Source: Vigna angularis (Eukaryota; Streptophyta; Magnoliopsida; Fabales; Fabaceae). From it: a DNA stretch of 64,000 bases. Below are positions 27,232 through 39,639 of this stretch, piece after piece. The DNA is taken from positions 6,380,001 through 6,444,000 of the forward strand of contig NC_068972.1 in NCBI RefSeq assembly GCF_016808095.1, in the 5' to 3' direction. The first letter of the stretch is position 1, and every line of letters starts with the position of its first letter. The translations under genes and the position numbers were made by a program. The notes beneath the pieces are model-generated. The model saw only the letters and a program-made list of their open reading frames with translations, was not told the origin of the DNA and searched no databases.

Positions 27232-28408
27232 TGTGAAGACCCAAATAAAATAGTATTATATTTTTTTTTACATTAAAAAGTAAATGGAGATAAAAATTTA
27301 ATTAAGGTAAAAAAGGTTATTGGGCCCTATGTGGGGCAGTTGGCCCATCTCTCTAAGTCAATCTGACCTTAGGAAAGAGCTCAATAGATTCTAATTTTCC
27401 GAGCTTCTCTCTCTAAAAATTTCGAGCCCTAACTCTCTCTGTCTTTTCTCTAAATTTTCAGTTCTTTGAACCTTTCAATCTTGAGTTGGAGGGTGCTCAG
27501 ACGTTCATCTCACCGAAGGCTTCCTTTTGAACCGATCGCATTTTCGATTGGACCGGTGAGTCAACTTTTCCCTTCTCTGTCTCCAATCTCAAACCTAGAA
27601 CATGCAATGCTACTGGTTGTATGTTACTAGGGGGTTTTGTTTTTTTATTTTTTTTTTGTTTGTTAAATCAATTTCTAAGAGCTGTTACTGTCACCCCTTG
27701 ACGGTTTATAGGGTTTGGTTGAGTTCTCATTTGGAGACACCGTAAAGGAGAGTTCCTGTGAGCTTGGTAATTCGACTCTAAGGTAAGGGGAGCTAATTAT
27801 TTTTGTATGAATTTATTTTATACAAATATATGCAGGTTGAATGTTGAACTGGTGTGTTCTTGTGAAGTTGTTCTGCGATGTTAATTTTTATTGGATAATT
27901 ATAACTGTGAAATTGTGCTTAAATAATTTATGCTTTGGTGTTGAACTGATACATGTGGCAACTATGTTTGTAAGTGTCTCTGTTGAAATTAATCTGTTTT
28001 GGTTGAAATTGTTCTGGGTGGAGGGTTTGGAGTAAGGGCTCTGTGATAGCATGTATATGGGCAGGTACTGTTTAAGGTTACTGTGAGGGGAAGAGAGATA
28101 TATATAATTAGGTATTTGATGTCTAGAACATTGTGGACAATTTTAATAACATAGATAATTAAATCATAACTTGTTAAAAGCCTTTCTTTGTTGGTAGGAT
28201 AGAGGAGACTTAAAAACCTGAGTTGGCACATCCCTGAGCAGTCCTGGCCTGGTCCAGTACGTTGTGACTAGTCATATGTGCTAGCGCCAAAGGTGAGTTG
28301 ATGCGTTCAGACATCTGAACCCTCTCCGGTGACCAATTGGGGGAAAATAAGATCTCAACTATGATAAAAAATTAGACAAGTAGTTTACCAAATAAGAACC
28401 ATGAAGCA

Positions 28409-28469
<61 letters not shown>

Positions 28470-28502
28470 TAACATATGAAACGTATGATATAAATTGTTA
28501 TC

Positions 28503-28544
<42 letters not shown>

Positions 28545-28633
28545 TATTATTAAATGTTATGGAAATATAAGTTAGGAAAGCATGATATATATTATATTAA
28601 CATATGAAACGTATGATATAAATTGTTATCATA

Positions 28634-28664
<31 letters not shown>

Positions 28665-28816
28665 TATATAATTGTGGTTATTATATAGAGTTGTTTAAAA
28701 CTCTATATTATATTTTGGATGACTGTAATTTCGTACTTAATTGCAAGTCATACTCTAACTGTTCTCTTTATTTGGATGTTAACGCATATATTATATAATT
28801 GTGGTTATTATATACA
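27232..28816 (+). mobile_element. LTR copy (Ty3/gypsy-like), probably 3'-deleted solo LTR
   Basis: Begins TGTGAAGACCC and is homologous in order to the solo LTR at 47496-49764. Shared blocks include GCATGTATATGGG, CCTTTCTTTGTTGGTAGGAT, AAAAACCTGAGTTGGCACAT, CTGGCCTGGTCCAGT and GTGACTAGTCATATGTGCT. After about 28360 the middle part of the relative is missing and AT repeats take its place. TTTTGGATGACTGTAA near 28706 again matches the end region of the relative. No target duplication could be found, so the right end is approximate. Confidence 0.65.
28401..28660. repeat. (AT)n runs with a ~125-170 bp duplicated block
   Basis: (AT)n runs at about 28411-28464, 28507-28530 and 28634-28660 flank two copies of a unit starting TATATTAACATATGAAACGT and GATATAAATTGTTATCATAA (near 28465 and 28589). 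A second short pair, AATTGTGGTTATTATATA, occurs near 28670 and 28797. Confidence 0.8.
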
Positions 28817-29589
28817 GTAAATCCCTTTCGATCTTTTCTCTGTACAGAAAATTCTCATTTCCCTTTGTCTCTTTAATAATTCTTCAAAAACACTCTCAAG
28901 TTCACTGAAATGAACATAAAGGCCATTTTCCTTTCCATAGTCTCAAATAGTAAATTCTTTTAGGACTTAACATGACATAAGAATGAAAGGATATGAAGGA
29001 ATGAAAAGAGGATTGTAATATTATTTGAATTAATAAATTTGAGGAGATGAATGAAATTTTTTAAGAAAAAATTTATAAGAGTTTGGGAATGATTATGTAA
29101 CATCCCAAAAATTCACACTTTAAAAATTCAAAATTTAAATATTGTAATAATACATTTACGGTAACACCCCAAACTCTCACACTTAAATCTATACATATGT
29201 TTAAGCTCAGATTTAACTATAAATATAACATTGAATTCTTCTAATTTGTTCTTCCATCTCTTTCTTCATTTGCACGAGATCACGCGACAATCCTTCATCT
29301 GCTCCCGTATAACGAATTATACGATCATCGCACAGATAAGATTTTCCGGCACAAACAAACAAGTAAGTGTGAGCTAACATACAACACAACATTTATAAAA
29401 CATGCATAATTACTTTGATATAAACATCATATAAATTTATGTCAGACATCCTCATATACCATCATACTACAATTCTTATTAGACACTCGTCCCACAATCC
29501 CCAATAAACACCACAATACCCAATAGACACTCATCCGGATGTTACGTTGATGAGCAATTCAACGGAAGATTTACCACTTGTGATGCTAG

Positions 29590-29715
29590 TCTTAGTCCCC
29601 TCACTATGTCTAAAACCGGCACATAGACCAGGACATCCGACCCTCCATATCATTCACAAGGTTAGTCCCCTCACTATGTCCAAAACCGGCACATAGACCA
29701 GGACATCCAACTACA
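29590..29715. repeat. tandem duplication inside the solo LTR
   Basis: TTAGTCCCCTCACTATGTC through CGGCACATAGACCAGGACAT occurs twice, about 73 bases apart. The relative at 59.7 kb has the block once. Confidence 0.8.
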
Positions 29716-30009
29716 GGACCCTCAACATCAATATATACACAAATACCATATCATTACAAAATTTCTCCAGGAGACTCATAACATGCTCATATTCCTTAAC
29801 TCATATTATACCATTACAAAATCTCCCCATAATACTCATATCATGAGCAAATGCAAAATCCCATATCGACATCATAAAATACATTCATTACAGTAATTTA
29901 TCATATCTCATGCATTCACATATATCACATTACAGCATATACTCCAAACATTTATACACATAATTCAATTCAAACTCAGAATCCAACACTATTTGTAGAA
30001 TACTATTTG

Positions 30010-31455
30010 AACGAGCACTATTCACCGAACTCTATTGAACGAACGCTACAGGACGAACGCTACTGAACGAACGCTACTGGACAACGCTATTCACCAAACA
30101 CTATAAGACCGAACACTATTTGGACGGACGCTATGAGATCCAACACAATCAGGCCGAACGCTAAAAACCGAAGACCACATTGGATTAAACATTATTCGGT
30201 CGAACGTTAAAACCGAACACCTTACTAAAATCGGATACTGGCTGAACGAACGTTAAGATCAATCTCTGAGGCTCAGTGCTAAAACACCAAACATTATTAA
30301 ACCGAATACTATTAATTCGAAACTACTTGGACGAACGCTCAAAGATAAATAATCTTCGATACCGAACGCTTCCTATTGCGCAATCTGTTAGGACGAACGT
30401 TTATAGTCTGCGTCGAATACCTCGATCACTTTACCGAACACTTAGAGTACTGGCCGAACGTCTAGAACCTTCGCCGAATGATCACGATTTAACCAAACAG
30501 TATTAAATCAAAATCTGACCGAACGGTACTAAATCCATTCTGACCGTTCGGTACTAAATCAAATCCTGAGAGTACTAATTTTATCCGAACGCTACAATTT
30601 CTAATACACTAAAACCGAACGTTCATGATCCAACCTTAAGAATATCAATTTACAACCGAACGCTCAAGATCTAAATTTAAGAATATCAATTTAAGACCGA
30701 ACGCACACTAAAACATCAAAACCGAACGTTCAAGATTCAAACCTAAAAATGTCAGAAGAAGGTCGAACGCTACAATCACTAATTCATCAAAGCGGACGTT
30801 CAAGATTCAAGTCCGATAATACTAAATTAAGTCGAACGCTACAGTTACTAATACAAAATCAATACCTAACGCTAAAGATGAGAATACCAATTTAAAGACG
30901 AACACCTACGGTCACTATTTCACAAGATCGAATGCTAAAGATTGAAACCTAATTATATCAATTTAACCACGAACGCTCAAATCAATAATACACCCAGACG
31001 AACGCTCTAGATCACCATTAGAGACTACCTGATTAAAACCGAACGCTATAGTCACTAATACATCGAAACCGACCGTGTAAGATCCAAACGTAAGAATACC
31101 GAACGCTCCTGATTGAAACTTAAGACTACCACTTGAAGACCGAACGCTCAGGATTGAACCTCATAATATCAATTTATGAACGAACACTCAAGATTGAAAC
31201 CTAAAATACCAAATTGAACGAACGCTCACAATCATTAATCTACCAAGACCGAACGCTCGAGATTGCTGAGAATACTTGACTAAGGACGAACGTTTAAAAT
31301 TACTAATTCTATGCAGTTTGAACGAACGTCTAATATATTTCTAACTGAGGACGAACTCGAACGCTCGCTACCTTAGAACGCTAAAACCGAACGCTCGTAC
31401 TATTTTGGTCGACCACTAATTGATCGAGCAAATTGGACGAACGTCCAATTTTGAC
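30010..31455. repeat. dense array of a degenerate CGAACG-centred motif
   Basis: By my count about thirty exact CGAACG words occur in 1.45 kb, mostly as CCGAACGCT, ACGAACGCT or CGAACGTT, plus many one-off versions such as CGAACACT. Spacing is irregular, around 25-60 bases, with AT-rich linkers often containing GATC/GATT-AAA words. The array lies wholly inside the solo LTR at 29096-32032 and is absent from the related LTR at 59124-60904. Confidence 0.85.
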
Positions 31456-32032
31456 TCACCAAAATTGGACGTACGCGCGTTCTGCAGAATCGCACCAGAT
31501 TTTTCCAGAAACCCAGAAACCCCATTGTTTCACCTTTTTTTTTCCCAGATTTGCAACAGTATAGTTCTACAATCAATCATACGGTTTCATAGCAAAGAAG
31601 GATACTCTGAACACAAAAATTATTCATCAAACAATCATAATATGATCTCAAACATATTATTCCTACAATCTATATAAACAGATCTAGCTCCCCTTACCTG
31701 GTTTTCTCCAAGCACAACCATCCTACAGCCAAGAACTCTGCCCCGATCGGAACGACGAAAACGTTCGGTTGAAATGAAGTCCTCTACTCCGCGGAGGCCA
31801 AGGTAGCATCAGAATTGAATTCCTATGATTCAAGTTGCTGGAATTCTAGAGAGAAGCGAGAGAATTTTTGAAGATGAAGTTTTAGAGCGAGAAAGAATGG
31901 GTTCCTTACTTGTGGGTTGCTCTCCCTGGTGCCAAAAATGCGACCCTCTCCTTTTCTCCCTCCCCCAATAATTGCACTCTAATAATGCAAGAAGTGGGTG
32001 TCCCCACCACTTAAAAAAATGAGGTCCTTACA

Positions 32033-34430
32033 GATTTGAGATATGAACACTTAAAAAAATTGTATTAATAAATTCAAAAAAATTACTCATTTGTTTCTGT
32101 ATTAAAAATAAAGTGAAAATAAATTAAATTTAGTTGAAATTAATTTTTAGTTAATAGAAAATATGAATTATTTTTTAAAATAAACATTTTAGTATGCTTA
32201 ATTAATTTAAAACAATACATTATTGGTTTAAAATAATTTTCTTTTTAAATATTAAATTTAAGAAATTATTAATATCATCAATTAATTAATTTTGTCATTA
32301 TTAAATTGATTAGTAATTCAAACAATATTATTGTAAACAACTCCAAGAGAGGACCAAGCGAAGCAAAAGCAAAAATGCCAAAATCGATTCCCTACTTAAA
32401 ACTCTTTCAAAAGGCAAAACCATCACCTTTCAAAACGCGGATAAGTTACTACATATTATCAAAGTTCATATTTTTTTCCCTTTGTATTTTGATTTTGGAG
32501 GACATTATAATGGGATTAAAATGGAGATATTGTCGCAATAATTATTTTTTAATTAATGACTCAATATTTATATTAATATCAATAGGAGTATTTTGTAATT
32601 TAAGTTGATAGAATATTTTTTGTAAACCAATACCATTTCTTGCTCAACATTAGTTAGAGTTTTCTTACTGTTTTGCATTACATTTTTTTTAATTGATGTC
32701 TGCCATGATTATCTTGTGATATTTTGCAATAATTTTTTACAATCAATATATATTTTTGTTTTTTATGTTGGATTTTTTGCAATAATTTTGATTTTTTAGT
32801 CAAGATTAATTTGGAATTATTTTACCAATGTCAATCAGGAAATTTTTTTGGTCAAAATCGATAAAACAAAGTTGGAAAACACTCGTAGCTATCAATGTAA
32901 AATAGCTTTGATTGAAATCAATCTAAATAATCATGTTTAACATCAATTAAAAAAAATATTAGTTAATGTTAATTGAAGTTTTTTTACAAATATCAATTAA
33001 AAAAATCTTGACAAACTTCAATAAGAAAATAACATTTGATAATTTATATTTTTTAACAAAATATTTACTTTTTTTTTTGCATTTAGTAATAATAAATTAA
33101 AATAGTTTATCTAAATAAATAAAATAAAATTTATTAGATTTGAGTCGTTTTATTAAACAGAATATTAAAAAAATAATTTAAAATTGAATAAATTGAAATT
33201 TAATATATTTAAACATCTTAAAAATTATAAAATTTTCTATCCAAATACAATAGTCTCTGACACATTAAAATGATGATATAACATTTTGAAATAATCAAAA
33301 CAGTGACCTACCAAAACGTATTGAGAAACATCTGAATGCGTTTTATGAAAGTTTATTCGAGTCTATCTCAAATCTCAAACCTTAACTAAAATAATGAAGA
33401 ACATACATATTAATGAAATTGAAGAGATTGATAAATAAATCCTAATCTGAAACCACCAAAACCAAAATGTGAATGGAAAAGACAAAATAGATAATTTAAG
33501 CTTGTGATTTTGGTTTGGAGAGGAGAACAACTTTTTTTTTTTTTTCACTTTATCAACCTGTCTTATTAGCCATACTTTGTAGAGCTACTGTTGTATTTCC
33601 TCTGCACACTGAACATGTAATTTCTTTACTCTCTTATACCCAATAATTCTTCATTCTTTATAGGTTCAATCTAAGAATAAATCTTGCATATCTTATAATA
33701 TTGTGATGCATAGTCACTCAACTTTATAAAAAATAATACTAAATTCTAGTGATTAATTTACAGATTTCTTTTGAATTACTTTCCTTCAAATGTTTCAGAT
33801 TTTATTGCTCCTTTTTTCTCTTAAATTCCAACAATTATCTTTCTACATCTTTTCTTTAATTTTGATTCAACAATCTACATTTTACACACTTTAATTACTA
33901 GTTCCACATACATTGACTCCCATTTACTTACTTTTGATTTACGATCTAAGCATTCACTTTTTGTATTTTACTTTACAATTGCTTTTGACTTTACTGCATA
34001 TTTACAAGTTTCCCATTTACATTCCCCACAACATTCAGCTCATTACGTTTCTGCAAACTTTACTTTCAATGCTTTCTTTGCAAATCTTTACATTTCTTCA
34101 AATCAACAAAGCCAACACTGTTCTTCTATTTAATTTTCATAAATCAAATTAACCGGTCACAACGAAAACGAGATGTTAATTGACTTGTTTTACAGCTAAA
34201 AAATATTGATAGTTAATGTAAACTAATTCGAGTTCAGTGCTCCTTTCACTGACCAGAAAACTATAATCTTATGAAACAAAGTGAAAAGTGTTTGAAATTA
34301 AATGACAAAGATAAGATGAAAGTGTATCTTTGAAGCACAGCAACCTTAAAAAGTAGGTCTGAAGATAAGGAAGTAAAAACCGAAGTGAGATGAAGAAATT
34401 ACCTGAAACATGCATGCAGAGATTGGATGG
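32033..34430. other. AT-rich intergenic DNA, no gene seen
   Basis: Left edge continues the sequence interrupted by the solo LTR. No exon or RNA gene was recognised up to the MIR393 hairpin. Confidence 0.5.
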
Positions 34431-34439
34431 GGAAAAAAT

Positions 34440-34572
34440 GATTTAAGGGCGATGGAAAATTCCGAAGGGATCGCATGATCGAAATCAGTGAAAAACCAGA
34501 ACTGCATGGGAATGCAAGACTTAGATCAATGCGATCCCTTTGGAAGTGTCCACCAACAATAAGGTTTTTGCT
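34440..34572 (-). ncRNA. MIR393: MIR393 microRNA precursor
   Basis: On the minus strand, positions 34544 down to 34524 carry the 21-nt miR393 sequence, beginning TCCAAAGGGATCGCATTGAT. About 45 bases further on, 34480 down to 34459 read GATCATGCGATCCCTTCGGA, the expected miR393* on the 3' arm. The two arms pair almost fully with a short loop, and pairing seems to extend beyond the duplex (GGTGGACAC against TTTTCCATCGCC). Known role of the family: miR393 cleaves mRNAs of the TIR1/AFB auxin-receptor F-box genes and, in many dicots, sets off secondary siRNAs; it is induced by flagellin and stress. Precursor ends are approximate. Confidence 0.93.
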
Positions 34573-34606
34573 GTCGTCGTTCATCCAAAGAGGCTCACAC
34601 CATATC

Positions 34607-34617
34607 TCTATATATGC
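34607..34617 (-). promoter_or_regulatory. possible TATA box of MIR393
   Basis: On the minus strand CATATATAGAG lies about 35-45 bases upstream of the predicted hairpin, which would place transcription start just before the precursor. Motif and spacing only. Confidence 0.4.
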
Positions 34618-34679
34618 TGAAACTGTGGGCTCCTTCATGATTCATGACGGTAAATGGAAAGTAAAATGATGGTGTGGGG

Positions 34680-34965
34680 CTTTTCATGCCTTCCATGCAT
34701 TCTCTACTTGTTTCAATTCTCACATGCACTTCGACTCACCTCAAATCAATGCTTCAAACAATCGAATTACTCAACCACCTTTTTAATAATTACAGTAAGT
34801 AAACATTAATATCTCTTAACCTATCTTAGGTGAATGAAGTGAAGACAATATGACTGAGTTTCCAATGCGTGTATGTCATTGATTAAATATTGCATTAGGT
34901 TTTGGATGAAACATTGGGGACATAAAGCAAAAGCACACATAATGAAGGAAAATTCTAATGTGTGT
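34680..34965. other. upstream region of MIR393, no gene seen
   Basis: Short mixed-composition stretch that may contain MIR393 upstream control sequence. No specific site is supported. Confidence 0.35.
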
Positions 34966-35072
34966 CATTATCAAAAAAGACTATGCCTAGCTTCTTCCCA
35001 ACAGCATTAGCTGTTTGATAGCAACCTTCACCATCCTTAAAAGCCAAATAATCTTGCATTATATTGTCGGTC
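34966..35072 (-). pseudogene. possible coding exon or gene fragment, unidentified
   Basis: On the minus strand a splice-acceptor-like AATTACAG precedes an open frame reading TDNIMQDYLAFKDGEGC, then YQTANAVGKKLGIVFFDND, ending in a stop. The residue mix looks like real protein, unlike the surrounding frames, but I do not recognise the family and find no partner exon in the 1 kb upstream. It may be a last exon, a relic, or chance. Confidence 0.25.
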
Positions 35073-37477
35073 CTGTAATTATTAACACAATTCACTGCTC
35101 ATTAAATGGACTCAATGTTTCTGAATTAACCTATATATACATCACCCTATACTTAAGAACTGTTTGCCAATATATATATATTTTTCTTTTTTGAAAAGTC
35201 AGACTAATGATCATGGTCATGGACATGAAAAAGAGGTTTGTATTTCCCAAAACCATAAGAGTTGAAAAACAATAAATTATTAGATGAGTGGGAATGGAGG
35301 ACAAGAAAAAGCAAAGGCATTTATTTATCATTATTATTAATAAGGTAGGAAGAAAGGAAAATGGTAGCTACTATTTTACGATTTCTCTATTCATTTTACC
35401 TATTTCCAAATTATAATAATATTATCTTTCTTTATTTTTCATTCTTTGATATTATTTTTTTTATCAACATCATCGTAAGTGTTTTAAGGTTTCGTCAAAA
35501 AATAATTTGAGTCAATGAAAACATAAGGTAAAAATTATTTTTATCAAGTTCAGTTCCCACTGTGTTGAAATAATTGGAATTCAATATATTACCTGTTGTA
35601 TGTAATTATTTTATTATTATTTTTTTATGTTTGATGCATGCATGATTATTACTCATGCACATGTCATTACTTTTTCTTTTGGGTCAACTATTAAAATTAT
35701 TTATTCATTGTTTTAATGACTTTTTCTTCAATTTTTGTGATGAATACTCAAACAACTTACCGATCATCGAACCAAAATCATCAACAATTCTTCGTCCTAC
35801 AACGCAATCAAGTGATCATGTCCACGCAAAGTTTGATCGTTTCTTTCTATAAACCTGTAGTTGTTTATATTATTAAATCATATCAAGTTGACGCTAAATT
35901 AATAACATAGACTAGTTTTAACAACCACTTAGATATGGTGATTGTTTTGGGATACAAACAAAGTCTTCGGATAAAAGAAGAGACAGATACGGTGATTGGT
36001 TTTTGACTTAGGATAAAAAAAAATCCTCAGTGCAACAAAAGAAGGTGTTTTTCCTAGATAATTTGAATGGCAGACGTAAGAAAGTCGATGATTTGTTGTG
36101 ATCAAAGGTGAATCACATGACTTGAAAGTTGAAGCCTGGCAAAGTGAACAAAACAGAGAGGTGTAAATGTTTACGAAGTGGATAGTGCTAGAGTGACCAA
36201 AGGGAGCACTGCACTGATATTGCCTCAAAATAAAGAACTGCATCACATAGCAGGTAGGTACCTTTTTCAAAGTACATAGGACGTTTGGTCAAAATCGGGA
36301 ATCCTAGGGATCAGGACCCTACACAAATAGCTTCAGATACTAGTACTACACAAGATTTGGTTCCACCATATATAACACATCGTTTCTCTCATCCATATTT
36401 TCTGTCAGTTTATACACTATTAGTCATTTGATTCGTGTTAAGAGAAAAGAAAACTGAATAAGACAAGTTATAACAAAGTTTAGGGTCTGTGAATGAAAAT
36501 TAAAATAACTATTTTCTGAGGTCTATTTTTGCCATGACCCACTTAACCTACCCTTGGCGCAATTCCGGAGATTTCCCTTACAACTTACCCTTTAAAGTCT
36601 CCCTCTAAAAAAGTACTGTCTGCTACTAATTAGACACTACTAATGGCTACCAACACCATCTCTCAATCCCTTACTATTTCTTCTCTTCCAAACTATGCAG
36701 ATACAAAGAAATTATGAACCACCACTTTCAAACTCTATTCACTAACTTAATGTTGCCTTTCTACCTTCAAAAAATCAATAACTTAGGCACACAATTAACG
36801 AGCACAGCCTTTGCACCGTTGTTGCTCAAACCTTAATTGGTCTTATCAGGAGTTTTTATTTAATGAAGGGAAAACTGTTGCAGCTTTTTACCAATCCAAA
36901 GACAAACAAAGAAAAAGCACTGCACGGAGCAAGGCTGTATAATTAGGCCTTAAAATATTAGTAAGATTGGTTGTTGAAACTCTTTGAACATGTCACAAAT
37001 TCTTCGTTACAATTACAACTTCACCCTTCTCGTTAAAGAAATATAATTAAGGTCATGTGACTTGTCTTTTCCCTCTTCAGTCTACACCTTTTCTACAACA
37101 TTTACACTGCTTCAAATGGAATCACACCTCAACATCTTACACTTTGAGACTACAAACTCGGCAAAGGAATAGCCATCAAAACAAACTCCAAATATTTATT
37201 GTCTCAATGCAAACTAACTTTCTAAATACATTCAAAACCCCACAGAAAATAGTATGGCATTGTAAAAATTGACCTCTATATAAACATTATAATGACATAT
37301 ATACATATCAACACAGCCAAAAGACAAAATATATATATATATATACTATCTCCTGCCATTGCAGTTTTGAAATTCAAACACAACTTTATTTTTCTAAAAC
37401 TTCAAAATTTGACGATGTGTTCTCTTAACAAATAAATAGACTTAATGATTAAAAGTATCTCATTCCTCTTTGAGCGT
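35073..37477. other. intergenic DNA, no gene seen
   Basis: Several open frames of 60-113 codons occur on both strands, but none has a recognisable domain or plausible codon use. A 24-codon frame at 36643-36717 is also unsupported. Less AT-biased than its neighbours around 36280-36960, which could be regulatory, but I see no specific site. Confidence 0.45.
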
Positions 37478-38537
37478 TTCTCTAAAAAAATAACCTTACC
37501 AATATTAAAAAACTGATTAGGTTTTCTTTTTCTTTTCAACTTTAAATAATAATAATAAATAATTAATTTATTTAATATTTTTCATATAATTAAATATATA
37601 CTAATATTTTAATTTATAAAATATTAACTATAAAAAATTAAATAATATTATAAAATAAAAAAAATGAAAAATATACGTGAACCGTATTTAGAAATACGGT
37701 TAACAAATTTGTTTGAAATATTTTATAAAAATAGTGTTTTCAATTATGGTTACGTATTTTTTTTTCTTTTTAAGTTTACTTTTTCGTTTCCAATTAATAA
37801 TAATAAAAAATAAATAAATTTAATAATTTTTTATATAATTAAATATATACTAATATTTTTATTTATAAAATATTAGTTATTAAAAATGTAAATAATATTA
37901 TGAAATTGAAAAATTCATAAAAACCTTAATGGCTTTCCGGTCAAGAATTTTAATTTTTTAGTTTATTTTTTATTTAATAATAATAATAATAAAATATATT
38001 AAAAAATTATAAATAAAATAATATTTTAAATTAAAATTAACTAAAAAACATTAAAAAAATAAAAATTCTTAACGCGCATTCGAAAGCGGGTTCAAGTTTT
38101 TATGTATTTTCATTTTTTTATAATTTTATAACATTATTTACATTTTTTAATAATTAATATTTTATTATTTAAAATATTAGTTTATATTTAATTTTATGAA
38201 AAATATTAAATTAATTAACTTTTATTAATATTAATTAAAAACGAAAAAGTAAACTAAAAAAACTAATTGGAAATATGGTTCTTATAAAATAATTCAAACA
38301 AATTTGTTAATCGTATTTTTAAATACGGTTAGCATATACTTTTTAATTTTTTTTAGTTTTATAATATTATTTATTTATTTTAATTAATATTTTATAAATT
38401 AAAATATTAATATACATTTATTTATATGAAAAATATTAAATTAATTAATTATTTATTGTTATTATTTAAAAATAAAAAAGTAAACAATTAAAAAAATTTA
38501 ATCAGTTTTCAAACACGGATAAGGTTATTTTTGAGAA
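37478..38537. mobile_element. foldback-type MITE, about 1.06 kb
   Basis: Ends read TTCTCTAAAAAAATAACCTT (left) and, as reverse complement of the right, TTCTCAAAAATAACCTTATC; both continue into AAAACTGATTA. The two arms stay roughly complementary for hundreds of bases, so the whole element can fold back on itself. The inner palindrome ACCGTATTTAGAAATACGGT (near 37680) reappears as a variant near 38318 next to CAAATTTGTT. A module containing AAAATATTAAATTAATTAA and AAAAAGTAAAC is present at least three times in alternating orientation. No open frame, and no target duplication that I can define. Confidence 0.7.
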
Positions 38538-38544
38538 TTTAGAG

Positions 38545-39540
38545 ATGCAAGATGAAAATGAGAAGGTGTAGAGGAAACATTCTTTTCTTTTTTAAAGTCT
38601 GGAGTTCAAAATGAATGGGTTTGTTACTGATGTTTAAAAAAAAATTAGTAATTGTTTCATAATTCTATAGTTGAAAAAAATAAAAACTTAATCAATTAAT
38701 AAATCACGATCCTTAAAAATAGAACTGAAAATGCAATAAATATTTAAAATATTGCTAACATGGCATTCTACAAGAAATCCAAGCATCTCGATTCAAAGTT
38801 ACAACCAACCAAACAACGATATACACCTTTCCCTTCGGTTGATGTATATAGGCTATGGCCTCTTTGTCAGCTGATACATAATATATTGTTTTCCCTCTTC
38901 TCATTGGTATTTCTTTAATTCTTTAATTGGGTATTATTGCTTTATGTAATCAAAATTCAACCACTATTGCCTCTTTATAGTTTGGGTATCATTCTTTATA
39001 ATTATTTACAGCTTGTAATTACCTAAGTTAACCATTTAATCTTTTTTAAAATAAGGATGTTGATGTTGTTAAGTAATGTTTGAATTTGGATGTTTACTTT
39101 ACTTATTTACCAAATTATGCATTTAATACGCAACTATCATTTTATAACAATGTTTAGAGAGGGAAGAAGTATTGGAAGAAGAAAAATGAAAAGATAAAAA
39201 ATAAGTGGAAAAAGGAAAAAAGTAAATTAGATTACAATATTTATTACCAAAATTTTCGTTAGTGTATAAAAATGCATTAATTAGTAATTATTATAATTAA
39301 TACTAGTGTTTATTTATTTCTTTAAAATAATAATAAATAAAAATGTAATTAAAATAAACTTCATTAATTTTTTAATTAATAAATTAAAAAACTTTCAATT
39401 AACTTTCTAATAAAACACCTCTTTGGAGAAGATTCGAAGGCGTGATCTCTTTAATCAAATGCCGGAGATTTTAACCACATAACTACCTAAAATTGATAGA
39501 ACATTGTCTACCCTGAAAAGAATTGATGCATTGTAGAATA
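38545..39540. other. AT-rich intergenic DNA, no gene seen
   Basis: No gene recognised. The right end is the promoter side of RPC3. Confidence 0.5.
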
Positions 39541-39552
39541 CTGAACTCTAAA

Positions 39553-39565
39553 AATCCCTAAACCC
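39553..39565 (+). promoter_or_regulatory. telomere-motif permutation (CCCTAAACCC) upstream of RPC3
   Basis: TCCCTAAACCCCC lies about 80 bases before the RPC3 start codon. It contains a permutation of the telo-box found in promoters of plant growth and translation genes. Function here is inferred. Confidence 0.4.
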
Positions 39566-39639
39566 CCTTCTTCCCGCGCCTTTCTCTTCCGTATTATCCT
39601 CAAATTTCTTGGTTCTTCGCCGTTTTCTCTCTCAAGAAA

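Larger units (their letters stand above)
29096..32032 (-). mobile_element. solo LTR (Ty3/gypsy type), 2.94 kb
   Basis: Bounded by TGTAACATCC at the left and CCTTACA at the right, with flanks GATTA (29091-29095) and GATTT (32033-32037), a 4-of-5 target duplication. It is homologous at both ends to the LTR at 59124-60904: shared blocks include ACAATCCTTCATCTGCTCCC, ATACGATCATCGCACA, TTAGTCCCCTCACTATGTC and AAAACCGGCACATAGACCAG. That relative is the 3' LTR of a minus-strand element, so this copy is also minus-oriented. No internal gypsy coding region is present, so I read it as a solo LTR made by recombination. Its extra length comes from the CGAACG array at 30010-31455. Confidence 0.75.

Noticed and set aside
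35929..36270. 113-codon minus-strand frame
   Set aside because: No recognisable domain, no splice context, and residue mix typical of random AT-rich sequence.
36643..36717. 24-codon frame starting MATNTISQSL
   Set aside because: Too short to support; no matching exon or conserved motif.
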